NCBI GenBank assembly: GCA_024398955.1
Contig: JAKSIG010000032.1
Coordinates: forward strand, 1 to 32,741
Direction: 5' to 3'
Source: Fibrobacter sp.
GTDB taxonomy: Bacteria > Fibrobacterota > Fibrobacteria > Fibrobacterales > Fibrobacteraceae
Length of the DNA: 32,741 nucleotides
Each line of letters begins with the position of its first letter. Within the stretch, counting starts at the first letter, position 1. Below, piece by piece: positions 14,701 to 23,981 of the stretch. The notes below the pieces were generated by a model. The model was not told the DNA's origin. It did no database searches and was given only the letters and a program-made list of their open reading frames with translations. The translations under genes were made by a program, and so were the position numbers.

Positions 14701-14826
14701 ATGACACTCCTATATATCATCTTCACCTTGGTTCCGCTCAAGCGGCTCCTTCTCATTTTTTTCATAGCGGCATATATGGGCTACTTTAAGGACTATATGG
14801 AGAGAAACCATCCCTTTGATGACTAA
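14701..14826 (+). CDS. Small single-pass membrane protein, 41 aa
   Basis: An ATG 6 nt after the previous stop opens a 41-codon frame. It encodes a hydrophobic stretch broken by Lys-Arg (LLYIIFTLVPL, KR, LLLIFFIAAYMGYF) and a charged tail ending NHPFDD. This layout suits one short transmembrane helix or a hairpin. No clear Shine-Dalgarno is seen, so it would rely on coupling to the upstream gene. Its stop overlaps the convergent DprA-like gene by 4 nt. Such peptides can be membrane toxins or anchors, but neither is shown. Confidence 0.45.
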   Translation: MTLLYIIFTLVPLKRLLLIFFIAAYMGYFKDYMERNHPFDD

Positions 14827-15332
14827 TGCACCTCCACCACCTTTCCATTACGACGTGCGCGGGCAGCCACCTGCGGCAAGTAGCCACGCCCCACCGGCGC
14901 CCACACGACCACCCGCGAGCATAAGAGCTGCACCACCTCGGCACAATAGCAGGCCGTACCATACGTACCCTTATCAATCCAAAAACAGGAGGCCACTAAA
15001 AGCCGCCCTTCCATAAATGCCCTAGAACATATCCGACTATAAACGGTGGGGAGCCTGCGATCCACAATCCATATGGCACGACCACCGTTACGCAGGACAT
15101 TTTTCAAAATGCTCTTTTCGCTTCTAGTACGAAAAACCCCTGAAATGGTGGAACGGCTCTCCCCCAATTCCATTGACCACTGATCCCGTAAATCCGCAAC
15201 AGCATCAGATTTTTCAGAGGCAAAAATACCCACAATACCTTTTTCCTCCGATACAGAATCATTTAAAAGCTCAACGTTCCCTATCCATGTAGTTCCTATA
15301 AGGGTTGCAATTGTCCGCTCGCGATTTTCCAT
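14823..15332 (-). CDS. Stand-alone DprA/SMF-like Rossmann protein
   Basis: The sequence follows the DprA Rossmann core: GNVELLNDS, then VGIFASEKSD (where DprA has VGSR), STISGVFRTRSEKSILKNVL, GGRAIWIVDRRLPTVYSR and FMEGRLLVASCF (where DprA has LLSE). At 169 aa it lacks the SAM and C-terminal domains of full DprA, so it is a minimal SLOG-superfamily protein whose role (DNA binding or nucleotide sensing) is unknown. The start is set at 15332 because AGGAAAG precedes it; 28 further codons upstream are Cys-rich and unlikely. It is not part of the plus-strand operon. Confidence 0.65.
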   Translation of the reverse strand: MENRERTIATLIGTTWIGNVELLNDSVSEEKGIVGIFASEKSDAVADLRDQWSMELGESRSTISGVFRTRSEKSILKNVLRNGGRAIWIVDRRLPTVYSRICSRAFMEGRLLVASCFWIDKGTYGTACYCAEVVQLLCSRVVVWAPVGRGYLPQVAARARRNGKVVEVH

Positions 15333-15371
15333 TTCTCTTTCCTGCCTAATCTTTTTTAGCCAGCATGAATA

Positions 15372-15391
15372 TATACAAGAAAACCTGTATA
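15372..15391 (-). promoter_or_regulatory. Inverted repeat upstream of the DprA-like gene
   Basis: TATACAAG and CCTGTATA form an inverted repeat with one mismatch and a 4-nt spacer, 40 nt upstream of the start codon at 15332. On the minus strand both TATACA and TATATT could serve as -10 elements. It may be a repressor site over the promoter. Confidence 0.35.
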
Positions 15392-15433
15392 AAAAAGAGA
15401 AGACGCAGCAGTCCATTCATTATGCAACTGACA

Positions 15434-15464
15434 GAAAAAACGTCGAAGCCAAGGCCACGACGTT
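15434..15464 (-). terminator. Intrinsic terminator of lon
   Basis: AACGTCG (15439-15445) and CGACGTT (15458-15464) form a perfect 7-bp stem with a further internal GCC-GGC pairing. On the minus strand the stem is followed by a T-run (plus A's at 15434-15440). It lies 35 nt after the lon stop. Confidence 0.75.
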
Positions 15465-15498
15465 CTTAATTTATTTGCAATACCGTCAAGGAAAGAAC

Positions 15499-17874
15499 TT
15501 AAGAGACTTTAGTCTTGTCATCCTTCGTCACAACCTTAAAGCACTTGCTCTTGTCAACACCCTTAAAGAGAATCTTGATGATTTCGTCGATGTGCTTGTG
15601 GGTGTAAATCTTCAGACCCTTCTTTGCCGGAGCCGGAAGTTCATCCACATCCTTCCTGTTCTGTTCCGGAAGGCGCAAAGTCTTTACGCCAGCCTGCAGA
15701 GCCGCCAGAGCCTTTTCGTTGAGCCCGCCAATAGGCAGACAGGCGCCAGTAAGGCTCACCTCGCCCGTAAAGGCAATGTCGGTAGGAACCGGGTGGCGGG
15801 TAAATGCAGAAAGCAGACACAGTGTAAGGGCAATACCTGCAGAGGGCCCATCCTTAGGAACAGCACCCTCGGGTACGTGAATGTGAATGTCGGTATTCTT
15901 CACCACGTCAGGATCAATGCCAAAGTTCTGCAAACGCTCACGAACCAGGCTCAAGGCGATCTGGGCGGACTCCTTCATCACGTCGCCAAGTTTGCCCGTC
16001 AAAAGCAAGCCGCCCTTGCCCTGCAGCAGGGTACATTCGATCGGCAGAATTTCGCCACCCACGCTTGTCCAGGCAAGGCCGGTAATAACGCCCGGGCGTC
16101 CAGATTCAGGAAGCTGGCTATCCAGGAAGCGGGCTGCACCCAGGTAATCCTGCAAAGTCTTCCTGGTAAGTTCAGCCTTGAACTTCTTGCCAGTCACCAT
16201 GTCCTTGGCGCGATGGCGTACCACACGTTCCAGAACACGTTCCAGCTCACGAACGCCGGCCTCGCGAGTCCAGCCGTGAATGGCATGGCGGATCACATCC
16301 TCGTTAAAGGCGATATCCTTGTCCAAAGTGACGCCGGTGCGTTCACAAATGCGGGGCACCAGGTAGTTGGCAGCAATCTTTTCCTTTTCGTGCGGGAAGT
16401 AGCCCGGCAGACGCACCACTTCCATACGGTCGCGAAGCGGTTCAGGAATTTCGCCTTCGTTGTTTGCCGTAGCAATGAACAGCACGCGGGAAAGGTCCAG
16501 GCCCACCTCCATGAAGTGGTCGGTAAAGTCATGATTCTGTTCCGGGTCCAGAACTTCGAGCATGGCGCTGGCAGGGTCTCCGCGGAAGTCGCTGGCCATC
16601 TTGTCGATTTCATCCAGAAGGATAATGGGATTCATGCACTTGGCGCGCTTAAGAGCCTGAATGAAACGCCCCGGCATGGCGCCAATGTAAGTACGGCGAT
16701 GACCACGAATTTCGGCTTCATCGCGAACACCACCCAAGGTAATGCGAACAAAATTTCGCTGCATGGCCTTGGCAATGGATTCTACCAATGTAGTCTTGCC
16801 CACACCCGGAGGGCCAACCAGGCAGAGAATCGGAGCACGGCGTTCTGTACCGGTAAGCTTCAGCACCGCAATGTATTCCATGATGCGATCCTTCACCTTG
16901 TCCAGGCCAAAATGCTTGGAATCCAGTTCCGACTTCACCTTTTTCATATTCAGGCTGGTTTCCGTGTACACATTGTACGGAAGCGTCAGGAACCAGTCTA
17001 GATAGTTACGGCTCACCGCATATTCCGGAGAAGTGGGCTGCATCATGCGCATGCGGCTGATTTCCTCTTCAAGCTTTTCCTGGATGGGAGCGCTAAACTT
17101 CTTTTCCTTGATCTTCTTTAAAAGCTGGTCCGGCTCGGACTGACCATTGTCACCATCAAGTTCATCCTGCAGCTGGCGAATCTGTTCCGAAATGAACCAT
17201 TCCTTCTGCTGCTGGGCCATCTTCTGGCGAACATTCTGCTGCACCTTTACCATCAAGGTATCATTGGCAGAGGCAGCCTGCATGACCTCCATCAAGGCAT
17301 CGGCCAGCTCGTCAATGGAACCCACCTCCAGCAAGCGCTGACGTTCAGCCAAGGACACCTGCATAAAGGGAATCATGCCGTAGAAAGCATTCAAGTGGCT
17401 GTCCATGGTGAACAAGGCATCCACCATTCCATCGGTTATATTACGATGCATGGCATATTCACGGAACTGCACCAGCACATTCTCGAAATGGCTGCACTTA
17501 TCCGTAAGTAAAATCGACGGAGTATGAGCAGAAACGGTCACCTGCAAGAAACCAAGTTCCATATTGATGGAACGAAGATCCACTACGGCTTCTCCTTCCA
17601 GCACCACCTTCACACAACCATTGGGGAACGGAGTCACGTTACTCACGTGAGCCATCACGCCCACCGAGTACAGGTCCAGCATGGGATTTTCCAGCGTTTC
17701 CTGTTCAATGTTTTTCTGGGCAGCCAAAATGATGGTATTGTCATGAGCCTCGGCGTATTCCAATGCCTTTAGCGAGATATCGCGGCCCACAAGAATACGG
17801 CGAGTGGTCAGCGGAAAAACAATAGCATCTCTCAGCGGGAGCAGCGGGAAGGTTTTAGAAAAGTCAGTGGCCAA
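15499..17874 (-). CDS. lon: Lon ATP-dependent protease
   Basis: Cytoplasmic AAA+ protease degrading misfolded and regulatory proteins. The N-terminal substrate domain begins FPLLPLRDAIVFP. The AAA+ module has Walker A GPPGVGKTT and Walker B PIILLDEIDKM. The protease domain carries the catalytic Ser in DGPSAGIAL and the Lys in GLNEKALAALQAG, so it is complete. There is no ATG at the expected place; TTG at 17874 with GGAG about 8 nt upstream gives 791 aa starting MATDFSKTFPL. A longer TTG start at 17913 is less likely. It has its own terminator and follows the clpX terminator, so it is transcribed separately. Confidence 0.95.
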   Translation of the reverse strand: MATDFSKTFPLLPLRDAIVFPLTTRRILVGRDISLKALEYAEAHDNTIILAAQKNIEQETLENPMLDLYSVGVMAHVSNVTPFPNGCVKVVLEGEAVVDLRSINMELGFLQVTVSAHTPSILLTDKCSHFENVLVQFREYAMHRNITDGMVDALFTMDSHLNAFYGMIPFMQVSLAERQRLLEVGSIDELADALMEVMQAASANDTLMVKVQQNVRQKMAQQQKEWFISEQIRQLQDELDGDNGQSEPDQLLKKIKEKKFSAPIQEKLEEEISRMRMMQPTSPEYAVSRNYLDWFLTLPYNVYTETSLNMKKVKSELDSKHFGLDKVKDRIMEYIAVLKLTGTERRAPILCLVGPPGVGKTTLVESIAKAMQRNFVRITLGGVRDEAEIRGHRRTYIGAMPGRFIQALKRAKCMNPIILLDEIDKMASDFRGDPASAMLEVLDPEQNHDFTDHFMEVGLDLSRVLFIATANNEGEIPEPLRDRMEVVRLPGYFPHEKEKIAANYLVPRICERTGVTLDKDIAFNEDVIRHAIHGWTREAGVRELERVLERVVRHRAKDMVTGKKFKAELTRKTLQDYLGAARFLDSQLPESGRPGVITGLAWTSVGGEILPIECTLLQGKGGLLLTGKLGDVMKESAQIALSLVRERLQNFGIDPDVVKNTDIHIHVPEGAVPKDGPSAGIALTLCLLSAFTRHPVPTDIAFTGEVSLTGACLPIGGLNEKALAALQAGVKTLRLPEQNRKDVDELPAPAKKGLKIYTHKHIDEIIKILFKGVDKSKCFKVVTKDDKTKVS

Positions 17875-17940
17875 AGTAAAATCTCCAGTGCAAAGTTCCC
17901 TCAACCAAAGCAATTTCAGTGGAAAACTTCGCGAAGTCCA

Positions 17941-17982
17941 AAAATAAAAAAATGAAGGTCTTGCCTATATTGGTAGACCTTC
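17941..17982 (-). terminator. Intrinsic terminator of clpX
   Basis: GAAGGTCT (17954-17961) and AGACCTTC (17975-17982) form a perfect 8-bp stem with a 13-nt loop. On the minus strand it is followed by a T-rich run (plus 17941-17953). It ends the tig-clpP-clpX transcript and leaves about 65 bp for a lon promoter. Confidence 0.8.
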
Positions 17983-18028
17983 TAAAATGGGGTCTGCGGT
18001 CAAGTTACGCAGTTTTTATAACAAAGAG

Positions 18029-19330
18029 TTATACCGACTTCTTGCGAGAACGCTTGGGAGCGTCAGTCGCTGAAGCGCTTGCAGATTCCGAGGCGTTGCT
18101 CAAAGCCAGGCGAACCATTTCGGCGGTAAGCACAAGCTTGCTTTCGCCGGAGCCAGGCATTTCAAACATGTAGCGCTGCAAGGCCTTTTCCATAACGGAA
18201 CGAAGCCCTCGGGCACCCGTTTTTCGAACCATGGTTTCGCGGACAATTTCCTTAAGGGCACCTTCCTCGAACTCCAGCTCAATCTTGTCCATTGCGAACA
18301 AACTCTTGTACTGCTTTACCAGAGCATTCTTGGGCTGAGTCAAGATGTTAAGGAGGGCGGCTTCGTCAAGTTCTTCAAGAGCGACAGCAATAGGCAGACG
18401 TCCGACAATTTCAGGAATCAGGCCAAACTGGATCAGGTCATCGGGCTCCATCACCTTAAACAATTCACTGAGGGTATTTTCCTCGGAACTACGAATGTCG
18501 GCTCCAAAGCCCATACCGCCCTTGTTCACGCGTCGGGCAATAATCTTATCGAGAGTCTCGAAGGCGCCACCGCAAATGAACAGGATGTTCCTGGTATTCA
18601 CCTGCACCAGGGCCTGCTCCGGATGCTTACGGCCACCCTTGGGAGGCACGGCAGCCACCGTTCCTTCAAGAATCTTCAGAAGTCCCTGCTGAACACCTTC
18701 ACCGCTCACGTCGCGAGTAATGGACGGGTTTGCAGTCTTTCGTGCAATCTTGTCGATTTCGTCAATAAAGATAATGCCGCGTTCAGCCTTGGCCACATCA
18801 TAATCAGCAGCCTGCAGCAAACGCACAATGATATTTTCAACGTCTTCACCAACATAGCCTGCTTCGGTCAGGACCGTTGCATCGGCAATGGTAAAGGGCA
18901 CATCCAAAAAACGAGCCATGGTCTGTGCAAGCAAAGTCTTACCGGAGCCGGTGGGTCCCACCAGCAGCAGGTTGGACTTTTCCACCTCCACCGCATTCTT
19001 GTCGGTGTTGGTAGCCTTATAGCGCAGGCGCTTGTAATGGTTATAGACGGCTACAGAAAGAGCCATCTTTGCCTGGTCCTGGCCAATCACGAATTCATCG
19101 AGATGGGCCTTGATCTGAGAAGGCAGTGGCAACGGCTTCGCAGTCAGTTCTGCGGCAGCCGCTGCCTGTTGCGTGCGGGAACGATCCTCCTCGATGATTC
19201 GATGGCACATGGTAACGCAGTCGCTGCAAATATGCACGCCCGCACCAGTAATCATCTTCTCGACTTGTTCAGCCGGCTTGCCACAAAAACTGCAAGTCAC
19301 GGTCGGGTGGTTCTTCCCACTACGATACAT
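18029..19330 (-). CDS. clpX: ClpX, ATPase subunit of the ClpXP protease
   Basis: Unfoldase that feeds substrates to ClpP. The N-terminal zinc-binding domain has CSFCGKP and CSDCVTMC. The AAA+ domain has Walker [13 protein letters not shown], Walker [11 protein letters not shown] and the ClpP-docking IGF-type loop region near [10 protein letters not shown]. At 433 aa it is full length, with an extra Ser/Ala-rich basic tail. Its ATG overlaps the clpP stop (TAATG), so the two are coupled. Confidence 0.96.
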   Translation of the reverse strand: MYRSGKNHPTVTCSFCGKPAEQVEKMITGAGVHICSDCVTMCHRIIEEDRSRTQQAAAAAELTAKPLPLPSQIKAHLDEFVIGQDQAKMALSVAVYNHYKRLRYKATNTDKNAVEVEKSNLLLVGPTGSGKTLLAQTMARFLDVPFTIADATVLTEAGYVGEDVENIIVRLLQAADYDVAKAERGIIFIDEIDKIARKTANPSITRDVSGEGVQQGLLKILEGTVAAVPPKGGRKHPEQALVQVNTRNILFICGGAFETLDKIIARRVNKGGMGFGADIRSSEENTLSELFKVMEPDDLIQFGLIPEIVGRLPIAVALEELDEAALLNILTQPKNALVKQYKSLFAMDKIELEFEEGALKEIVRETMVRKTGARGLRSVMEKALQRYMFEMPGSGESKLVLTAEMVRLALSNASESASASATDAPKRSRKKSV

Positions 19331-19920
19331 TAAATACCCTCTTTACGCGGCACAAAAATTTCGTCAATAACGCCAAATGCCTTGGCTTCTTCAGGACTCA
19401 TGTAAAAATCACGGTCGGTCTTTTCGCGGACTTCATCGATAGCCTTGCCAGTATGCTTGGCAACGATTTCTGCCAGTGTATCCTTAGTGCGGACAATTTC
19501 CTTGGCGGTAATCTGAATATCGGTAGACTGACCGGTTGCAGCGCCGGAAGGCTGGTGCAGCATGATGCGGGAATGGGGAAGCGCATAGCGCTTGCCCTTG
19601 GTTCCTGCAGCCAGAAGCACTGCAGCCATAGAAGCGCAGCTACCAATGCAGATGGTCGCAATGTTCGGGCGAACATGCTGCATGGTATCATAAATGGCCA
19701 TGCCTGCCGAAACGTAACCACCCGGGCTGTTAATGTACAGCGTGATATCCTTTTCCGGATTCTCGTACTCAAGGAAAATCAGCTGGGCCATCACATTGTT
19801 GGCCACTTCATCATTGATGGGAGTCCCCAAAAAGATGATGCGTTCCTTAAGAAGGCGGGAATAGATATCGTAGGCGCGTTCACCGCGTCCGGTGGTCTCG
19901 ATGACGGTAGGAATGATCAT
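19330..19920 (-). CDS. clpP: ClpP, proteolytic subunit
   Basis: Serine protease forming a double heptameric chamber. The catalytic Ser is in [16 protein letters not shown], the His in [13 protein letters not shown] and the Asp in [13 protein letters not shown]. The 196 aa match the family, with the usual start [10 protein letters not shown]. It lies 14 nt after tig and overlaps clpX by 1 nt in the standard tig-clpP-clpX order. Confidence 0.97.
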   Translation of the reverse strand: MIIPTVIETTGRGERAYDIYSRLLKERIIFLGTPINDEVANNVMAQLIFLEYENPEKDITLYINSPGGYVSAGMAIYDTMQHVRPNIATICIGSCASMAAVLLAAGTKGKRYALPHSRIMLHQPSGAATGQSTDIQITAKEIVRTKDTLAEIVAKHTGKAIDEVREKTDRDFYMSPEEAKAFGVIDEIFVPRKEGI

Positions 19921-19934
19921 TATGAGTTTACCTC

Positions 19935-21194
19935 TTACTTGTTTTCTGCGGCAGCGGGGCGGATACCGACGAGGAAGTCTGCAGCCATCTGGATGCGGAG
20001 TTCGTCGCGGAGACCGTTAATGCGGCCGGACTGACGGAAGTGGTTCTTCAGGGAATCGAAGTCCACATGGTATGCGTTTGCCAGATCCTGGAGACGAGCG
20101 TCGACGGTTTCCTGGGTCGGGCGAATCTTTTCTGCAGTAGCGACGAAGTCAAGAATGCGATGCTTCTTGATTTCGCGGATAGCTTCGGGAGCGAGAGCCT
20201 TAATCTGTTCTTCGGTGGGCTCCACGACATCCTTTTCGCTCTGGGCATTGCGGTTCATGGACCAGCGGATCAGGTCGTTGATGCGAGCTTCGGGAACTTC
20301 GAACGGGTTGGCTTCGATCAGCTTGTCGATAGCTTCGTTGATTGCCTTGCTCTTAACAGCTTCCTTCTTCTGGTTTTCGATACCGTCGGCCAGGTTCTTC
20401 TTCAGGTCTTCAACGTCCTTGACGCCAACCTGTTCAAAGAATGCTTCGTCCATAGTGGGCGGAACGATTTCGCGGATGTCGGTAACTTCGACCTTGAACT
20501 GGGCAGTCTTGCCACGGTACTTTTCGTCCTTGTGGTCTTCCGGATACTGGAAGTTGATTTCCTTGGTTTCGCCGGCCTTTGCGCCAACGAGACCTGCGTC
20601 GAATCCCGGAGAAGCGGATTCACCGAGGAGAGAGCGGAATTCCTTGTTTTCGGGGAGTTCCTGCTTTTCGCCATCGATGATGACTTCTACGTAGTTGCCA
20701 ACAACAACGTCGCCGCTCTTTGCTTCGCGGTCAACGTGTTCGTCCTTGCTCCACATCTGGATCAGACGGTTGTATTCGGCGTCAACTTCTTCCTGGCTAA
20801 CTGCGGTTGCGGGAACGGTAATGCCAGTGTCGGCATAGCCCTTGATGTCAATAACGGGGTCCATTTCGACTTCCACCTTAAGTGCGACGTCTGCAGTACC
20901 ATCGTCCTTGAAATCAACGATCTTCATCTGGCCAACGGGAATGATGTTTGCCTTCTTCAGTTCTTCCTGAACGATCTTGTTAACGGTTTCGTCAACAACT
21001 TCGTGACGGATAGAAGCACCGAACTGCTTCAGGATCATGCTCTTGGGGACCTGGCCCTGGCGGAAGCCCTTCAGGGTAACCTGCTTCTTGTACTGGCTCA
21101 GCTTCTTTTCGAAGGGAGCGGTCAGGTCAGCCTGCGGAATGGTGATTTCGAGGGTGCGCTTAGTGGCGCTGGTTTCTTTGATTTCAACGGTCAT
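19935..21194 (-). CDS. tig: Trigger factor, ribosome-bound chaperone
   Basis: Peptidyl-prolyl isomerase and chaperone acting at the ribosome exit. The N-terminal ribosome-binding domain includes [14 protein letters not shown] (usually GFRxGKxP). The FKBP-like domain is centred on [15 protein letters not shown], and the C-terminal helical arm follows. The start is at 21194, with GGAG 7 nt upstream and [13 protein letters not shown] as the N-terminus; a reading from 21269 runs into the tRNA gene. It heads tig-clpP-clpX. Confidence 0.95.
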   Translation of the reverse strand: MTVEIKETSATKRTLEITIPQADLTAPFEKKLSQYKKQVTLKGFRQGQVPKSMILKQFGASIRHEVVDETVNKIVQEELKKANIIPVGQMKIVDFKDDGTADVALKVEVEMDPVIDIKGYADTGITVPATAVSQEEVDAEYNRLIQMWSKDEHVDREAKSGDVVVGNYVEVIIDGEKQELPENKEFRSLLGESASPGFDAGLVGAKAGETKEINFQYPEDHKDEKYRGKTAQFKVEVTDIREIVPPTMDEAFFEQVGVKDVEDLKKNLADGIENQKKEAVKSKAINEAIDKLIEANPFEVPEARINDLIRWSMNRNAQSEKDVVEPTEEQIKALAPEAIREIKKHRILDFVATAEKIRPTQETVDARLQDLANAYHVDFDSLKNHFRQSGRINGLRDELRIQMAADFLVGIRPAAAENK

Positions 21195-21244
21195 TATGAA
21201 CTCCGATAATTCGATTCGTAAATCGTTGTTAGATGTTAAAGCCG

Positions 21245-21324
21245 TGCGAGGGGTGGGAGTCGAACCCACACACCGAGGTACCAGATCCTAAGTCTGGCGC
21301 GTCTGCCAATTCCGCCACTCTCGC
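21245..21324 (-). tRNA. tRNA-Leu (UAG)
   Basis: The minus strand folds as a class II tRNA: acceptor GCGAGAG with CCCTCGC (one A-C mismatch at 6-67), anticodon stem CCAGA-TCTGG with loop CTTAGGA giving anticodon UAG, an 11-nt variable arm with ACC-GGT pairing, and T arm GTGGG-TTCGACT-CCCAC. The discriminator is A, as for leucine. CCA is not encoded. It lies 50 nt upstream of tig on the same strand and could share its transcript. Confidence 0.92.
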
Positions 21325-21389
21325 AATTTTGCACCCAAAGTTAGAAAAAACCAAAGACATGCAAAGTTCAAACATCTATTTTTGCCTCG

Positions 21390-22634
21390 TTGAAAGCACT
21401 CAAGAACATCGTTAAAAACATCAAGATCGGAATATTCATTTCTCTGGTGAACATCCTCATCCAGGGCGTTTCCGTTCTCGTCCAGAATATTATCGCATCC
21501 AACCTGGGTATTGTCAACTTCGGCTACTTCGGAATTTTGCAAAGTGACTATACCATTTTCTGCGCACTGGCCGATTTCGGCATGGCAACTCTTATCCTGG
21601 CCTTTTTCGGAAAGCGAGCCACCCAGGGGCGCCTTTTTATGAGCGTCCTCCAGCTGCGTCTATCCATGACGGCCCTGGCAGCCCTAGCCATGGTCTCCTT
21701 TGCGGTAATTTTCAGAAAGGACAGCCCGGTTTTTATCGGGGAACTTGTTCTAGCGCTGGGGTTACTCTTTCAGCACGCCTTTTTTGACTGGTACTTCATA
21801 TGTGGCAATTTCTGGAGAAAACTTCTTATCTCCAAGGTTCTCCACACCATTTCCTACACAACCATTATGGGAATAGCCCTCTGGCATTTCCATTTCGATT
21901 CTATTCCTGCTATTGCCGGAGCCATGGTGGTGGCAGCCCTTCCTGCATTCGGTTTCGGCGTCGGCCAGGCATTCACTCCCAAAATTTTGCGTATCGGCAG
22001 ACACACAAAGAAGTTCTTTGGACTTATGTTCAAGTCGGCAGCACCTTATGCGATTTCAAGTCTGGCAAGTTTCGCCTACCTGCCCGTAGGTCTCTATACA
22101 GTCGCAAGTTTCGCTCCCGACACATTCCTCGGCGCATACAATTTTTCGCACAAACTAATAATTCTTGCTTCAGGGCTGATGGTCCATTTCATTTCATCCA
22201 GCCTTATCTCCTTGCACCAGACAGATAGCAAGACGCTCCACCTCAGAGACCAAATCGTATTTACGCTGTTCATTGCGGCAGCTTCCTCCCCATTCTGGCT
22301 CTTTCCGCAGTATACGCTCCGCATTATCTTCTTTGCCGCCCCCTGGACACCCGACGTCCTAGAAACGAGCTGCTTCTGCCTAAGAGTCCTGTCCCTTTCC
22401 CTAGTCCTGCAGGCCACCCGCATGGGCATGATTTCCACAATGCTCAAGGAAAAACGCACCTGGCTGTACGGCGCAATGATTACTGCAGGCGGCGTCGCCA
22501 ACATCGCAGTCTGCATCGGAGGGGCGCAGCTGCTGCCCTACAGCAACATCCCGCTTCTGGCCATTACCGGCGACCTACTTCTGAGCCTCCAGTTGGCGAT
22601 CTACTTTTTCCGCAAGGGACGCATTCGCTGGTAA
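21390..22634 (+). CDS. Wzx-like polysaccharide flippase (MOP superfamily)
   Basis: Integral membrane protein with about 11-12 hydrophobic segments across 414 aa and no soluble domain, the layout of Wzx/MATE transporters that flip lipid-linked oligosaccharide units. The N-terminal NILIQGVSVLVQNIIASNLG followed by FGYFGILQSD is typical of the family. The start is uncertain: the frame opens after a stop at 21342, and TTG 21390 is the best candidate, with no good Shine-Dalgarno. Its 3' end overlaps the convergent polymerase gene by 60 bp. The substrate is unknown. Confidence 0.75.
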   Translation: MKALKNIVKNIKIGIFISLVNILIQGVSVLVQNIIASNLGIVNFGYFGILQSDYTIFCALADFGMATLILAFFGKRATQGRLFMSVLQLRLSMTALAALAMVSFAVIFRKDSPVFIGELVLALGLLFQHAFFDWYFICGNFWRKLLISKVLHTISYTTIMGIALWHFHFDSIPAIAGAMVVAALPAFGFGVGQAFTPKILRIGRHTKKFFGLMFKSAAPYAISSLASFAYLPVGLYTVASFAPDTFLGAYNFSHKLIILASGLMVHFISSSLISLHQTDSKTLHLRDQIVFTLFIAAASSPFWLFPQYTLRIIFFAAPWTPDVLETSCFCLRVLSLSLVLQATRMGMISTMLKEKRTWLYGAMITAGGVANIAVCIGGAQLLPYSNIPLLAITGDLLLSLQLAIYFFRKGRIRW

Positions 22635-23978
22635 GGCCATCGCATTCTGGGGCAGCGCATCCCCCTCCCCATCGTTCCCGCCCGCAAGCAAGCGGTTGAT
22701 TCTTGTCCCTAGACGATTTCCTTCACAGGCCGTCGAAATAAAGATGATCATCAACATCCATATCCAGTAGATGCCCTGCTTATAGCCTGGAGTAAAGAAC
22801 CACCAGCCAATAAAGTAGATAAAGAAGGTGTAAAGCAGAATCTGTCTGGGCGTAAAGGGCCTGCATAGCTTCAGATGCAGAACTGACAGGGCTAGCCCAC
22901 ATAGGAATGGCAATATGAACACCCCCGGGAAGTATAGGTCCTTGTATACTTCCCATAGGTAGCTTGCCGTATTAAGGCCATTTACCTTCTCGATGCGCTC
23001 GTTAAATAGCCCATCCCAATGGAAACTGTTTCTAAAGCTTGCCGAGACCCTAAAGAATTCGAACATGCCAAAGAAGAAGTCGATACCGTACGTGTGGGGG
23101 TGCCACTCTCGGTCACTGGGCGGGTTTACCGCATAATCCAGATTCCAGTAGTTGTTAGCCACATACTTATAGGGCAGGCTTACCACCGCATCCGCCGCCA
23201 AGTTCTCTACAGAATTTCCGCCATACTGGTCTCGCAAGCTGCTAATGCCAATAAACGCTGCCGCAGCAAACGAAATACACAGCATAATCCATACCGAGGA
23301 AATCTTCTTATGCAAATAGTTAAAGAGAATCACAAGAATACCCGCACTCATGAACAAAGTCCCTCGATTCGGATAGGCAAGCAGGTTGACCACGACAGTA
23401 AATAGCACCATAAAGCGGGCAAAATACCTCAGCTTCTTGTGCGGGTTAAATTTCTTGAAGGCAGCAACACCAAACAGAAGCACACTTAGGGGGGCGCTAC
23501 AGAACAGAACAGAGTAATAACCGTAATCGGCATCCTTTGTCATGTACTTCGCCGGATTGCCTGTCAGCAACAGCAGATTTCCCGCATACTGGACAATCCC
23601 ATAGATGCCTACAATGAACAGCAGGAACGGGATAAAGGTCAAAACCAGATGCAAGTGCCAACTATAATTACTAGGCGGAACAGGCTCGGCGACAAAAACA
23701 GATTCACCACGCTGCTTCGCCACTAACCTAGCAAGGGCCGAGCCACCAAAGAAGGCCACCATAGCCCCAATCCAGATCATCCAGGTCAAAGGCTTAAAGT
23801 CAGACATGGCATAGTCAATCTGAAGATAGGCAATACCCAGGGTAATGCTCTGGGCAAAGCAATAAACGGTCGGAGGACTAAAGAAATCCTTCTTCAGCCA
23901 CCAGGACTGAAAAAGGCAGAACAACACGACCAGAAAGAGGGCGGTGCTTACAGGATACTCTGCCACCCAGGACAACAT
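22575..23978 (-). CDS. Wzy-like oligosaccharide repeat-unit polymerase
   Basis: Multi-spanning inner-membrane protein of 467 aa with about ten hydrophobic segments and a large periplasmic loop between YKYVANNYWNLDYAVNPPSDREW and the next helix, as in O-antigen or capsule polymerases. Such enzymes share little sequence, so the call leans on topology and on wzz directly upstream (3-nt gap, AAGGGA in the end of wzz). The C-terminus is a charged cytoplasmic tail of about 50 residues. The last 60 bp overlap the convergent flippase gene. Confidence 0.75.
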   Translation of the reverse strand: MLSWVAEYPVSTALFLVVLFCLFQSWWLKKDFFSPPTVYCFAQSITLGIAYLQIDYAMSDFKPLTWMIWIGAMVAFFGGSALARLVAKQRGESVFVAEPVPPSNYSWHLHLVLTFIPFLLFIVGIYGIVQYAGNLLLLTGNPAKYMTKDADYGYYSVLFCSAPLSVLLFGVAAFKKFNPHKKLRYFARFMVLFTVVVNLLAYPNRGTLFMSAGILVILFNYLHKKISSVWIMLCISFAAAAFIGISSLRDQYGGNSVENLAADAVVSLPYKYVANNYWNLDYAVNPPSDREWHPHTYGIDFFFGMFEFFRVSASFRNSFHWDGLFNERIEKVNGLNTASYLWEVYKDLYFPGVFILPFLCGLALSVLHLKLCRPFTPRQILLYTFFIYFIGWWFFTPGYKQGIYWIWMLMIIFISTACEGNRLGTRINRLLAGGNDGEGDALPQNAMALPANASLAEKVDRQLEAQK

Positions 23979-23981
23979 CGA

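Noticed and set aside
15475..17001. 508-codon open frame on the plus strand
   Set aside because: It is the antisense shadow of lon, rich in His, Gln and Ala as mirror frames of conserved genes are. Lon has all its motifs.
20040..21209. 389-codon plus-strand frame with hydrophobic runs
   Set aside because: It is antisense to tig and rich in Phe, Val, Leu and Asp by codon mirroring; no start site or family match.
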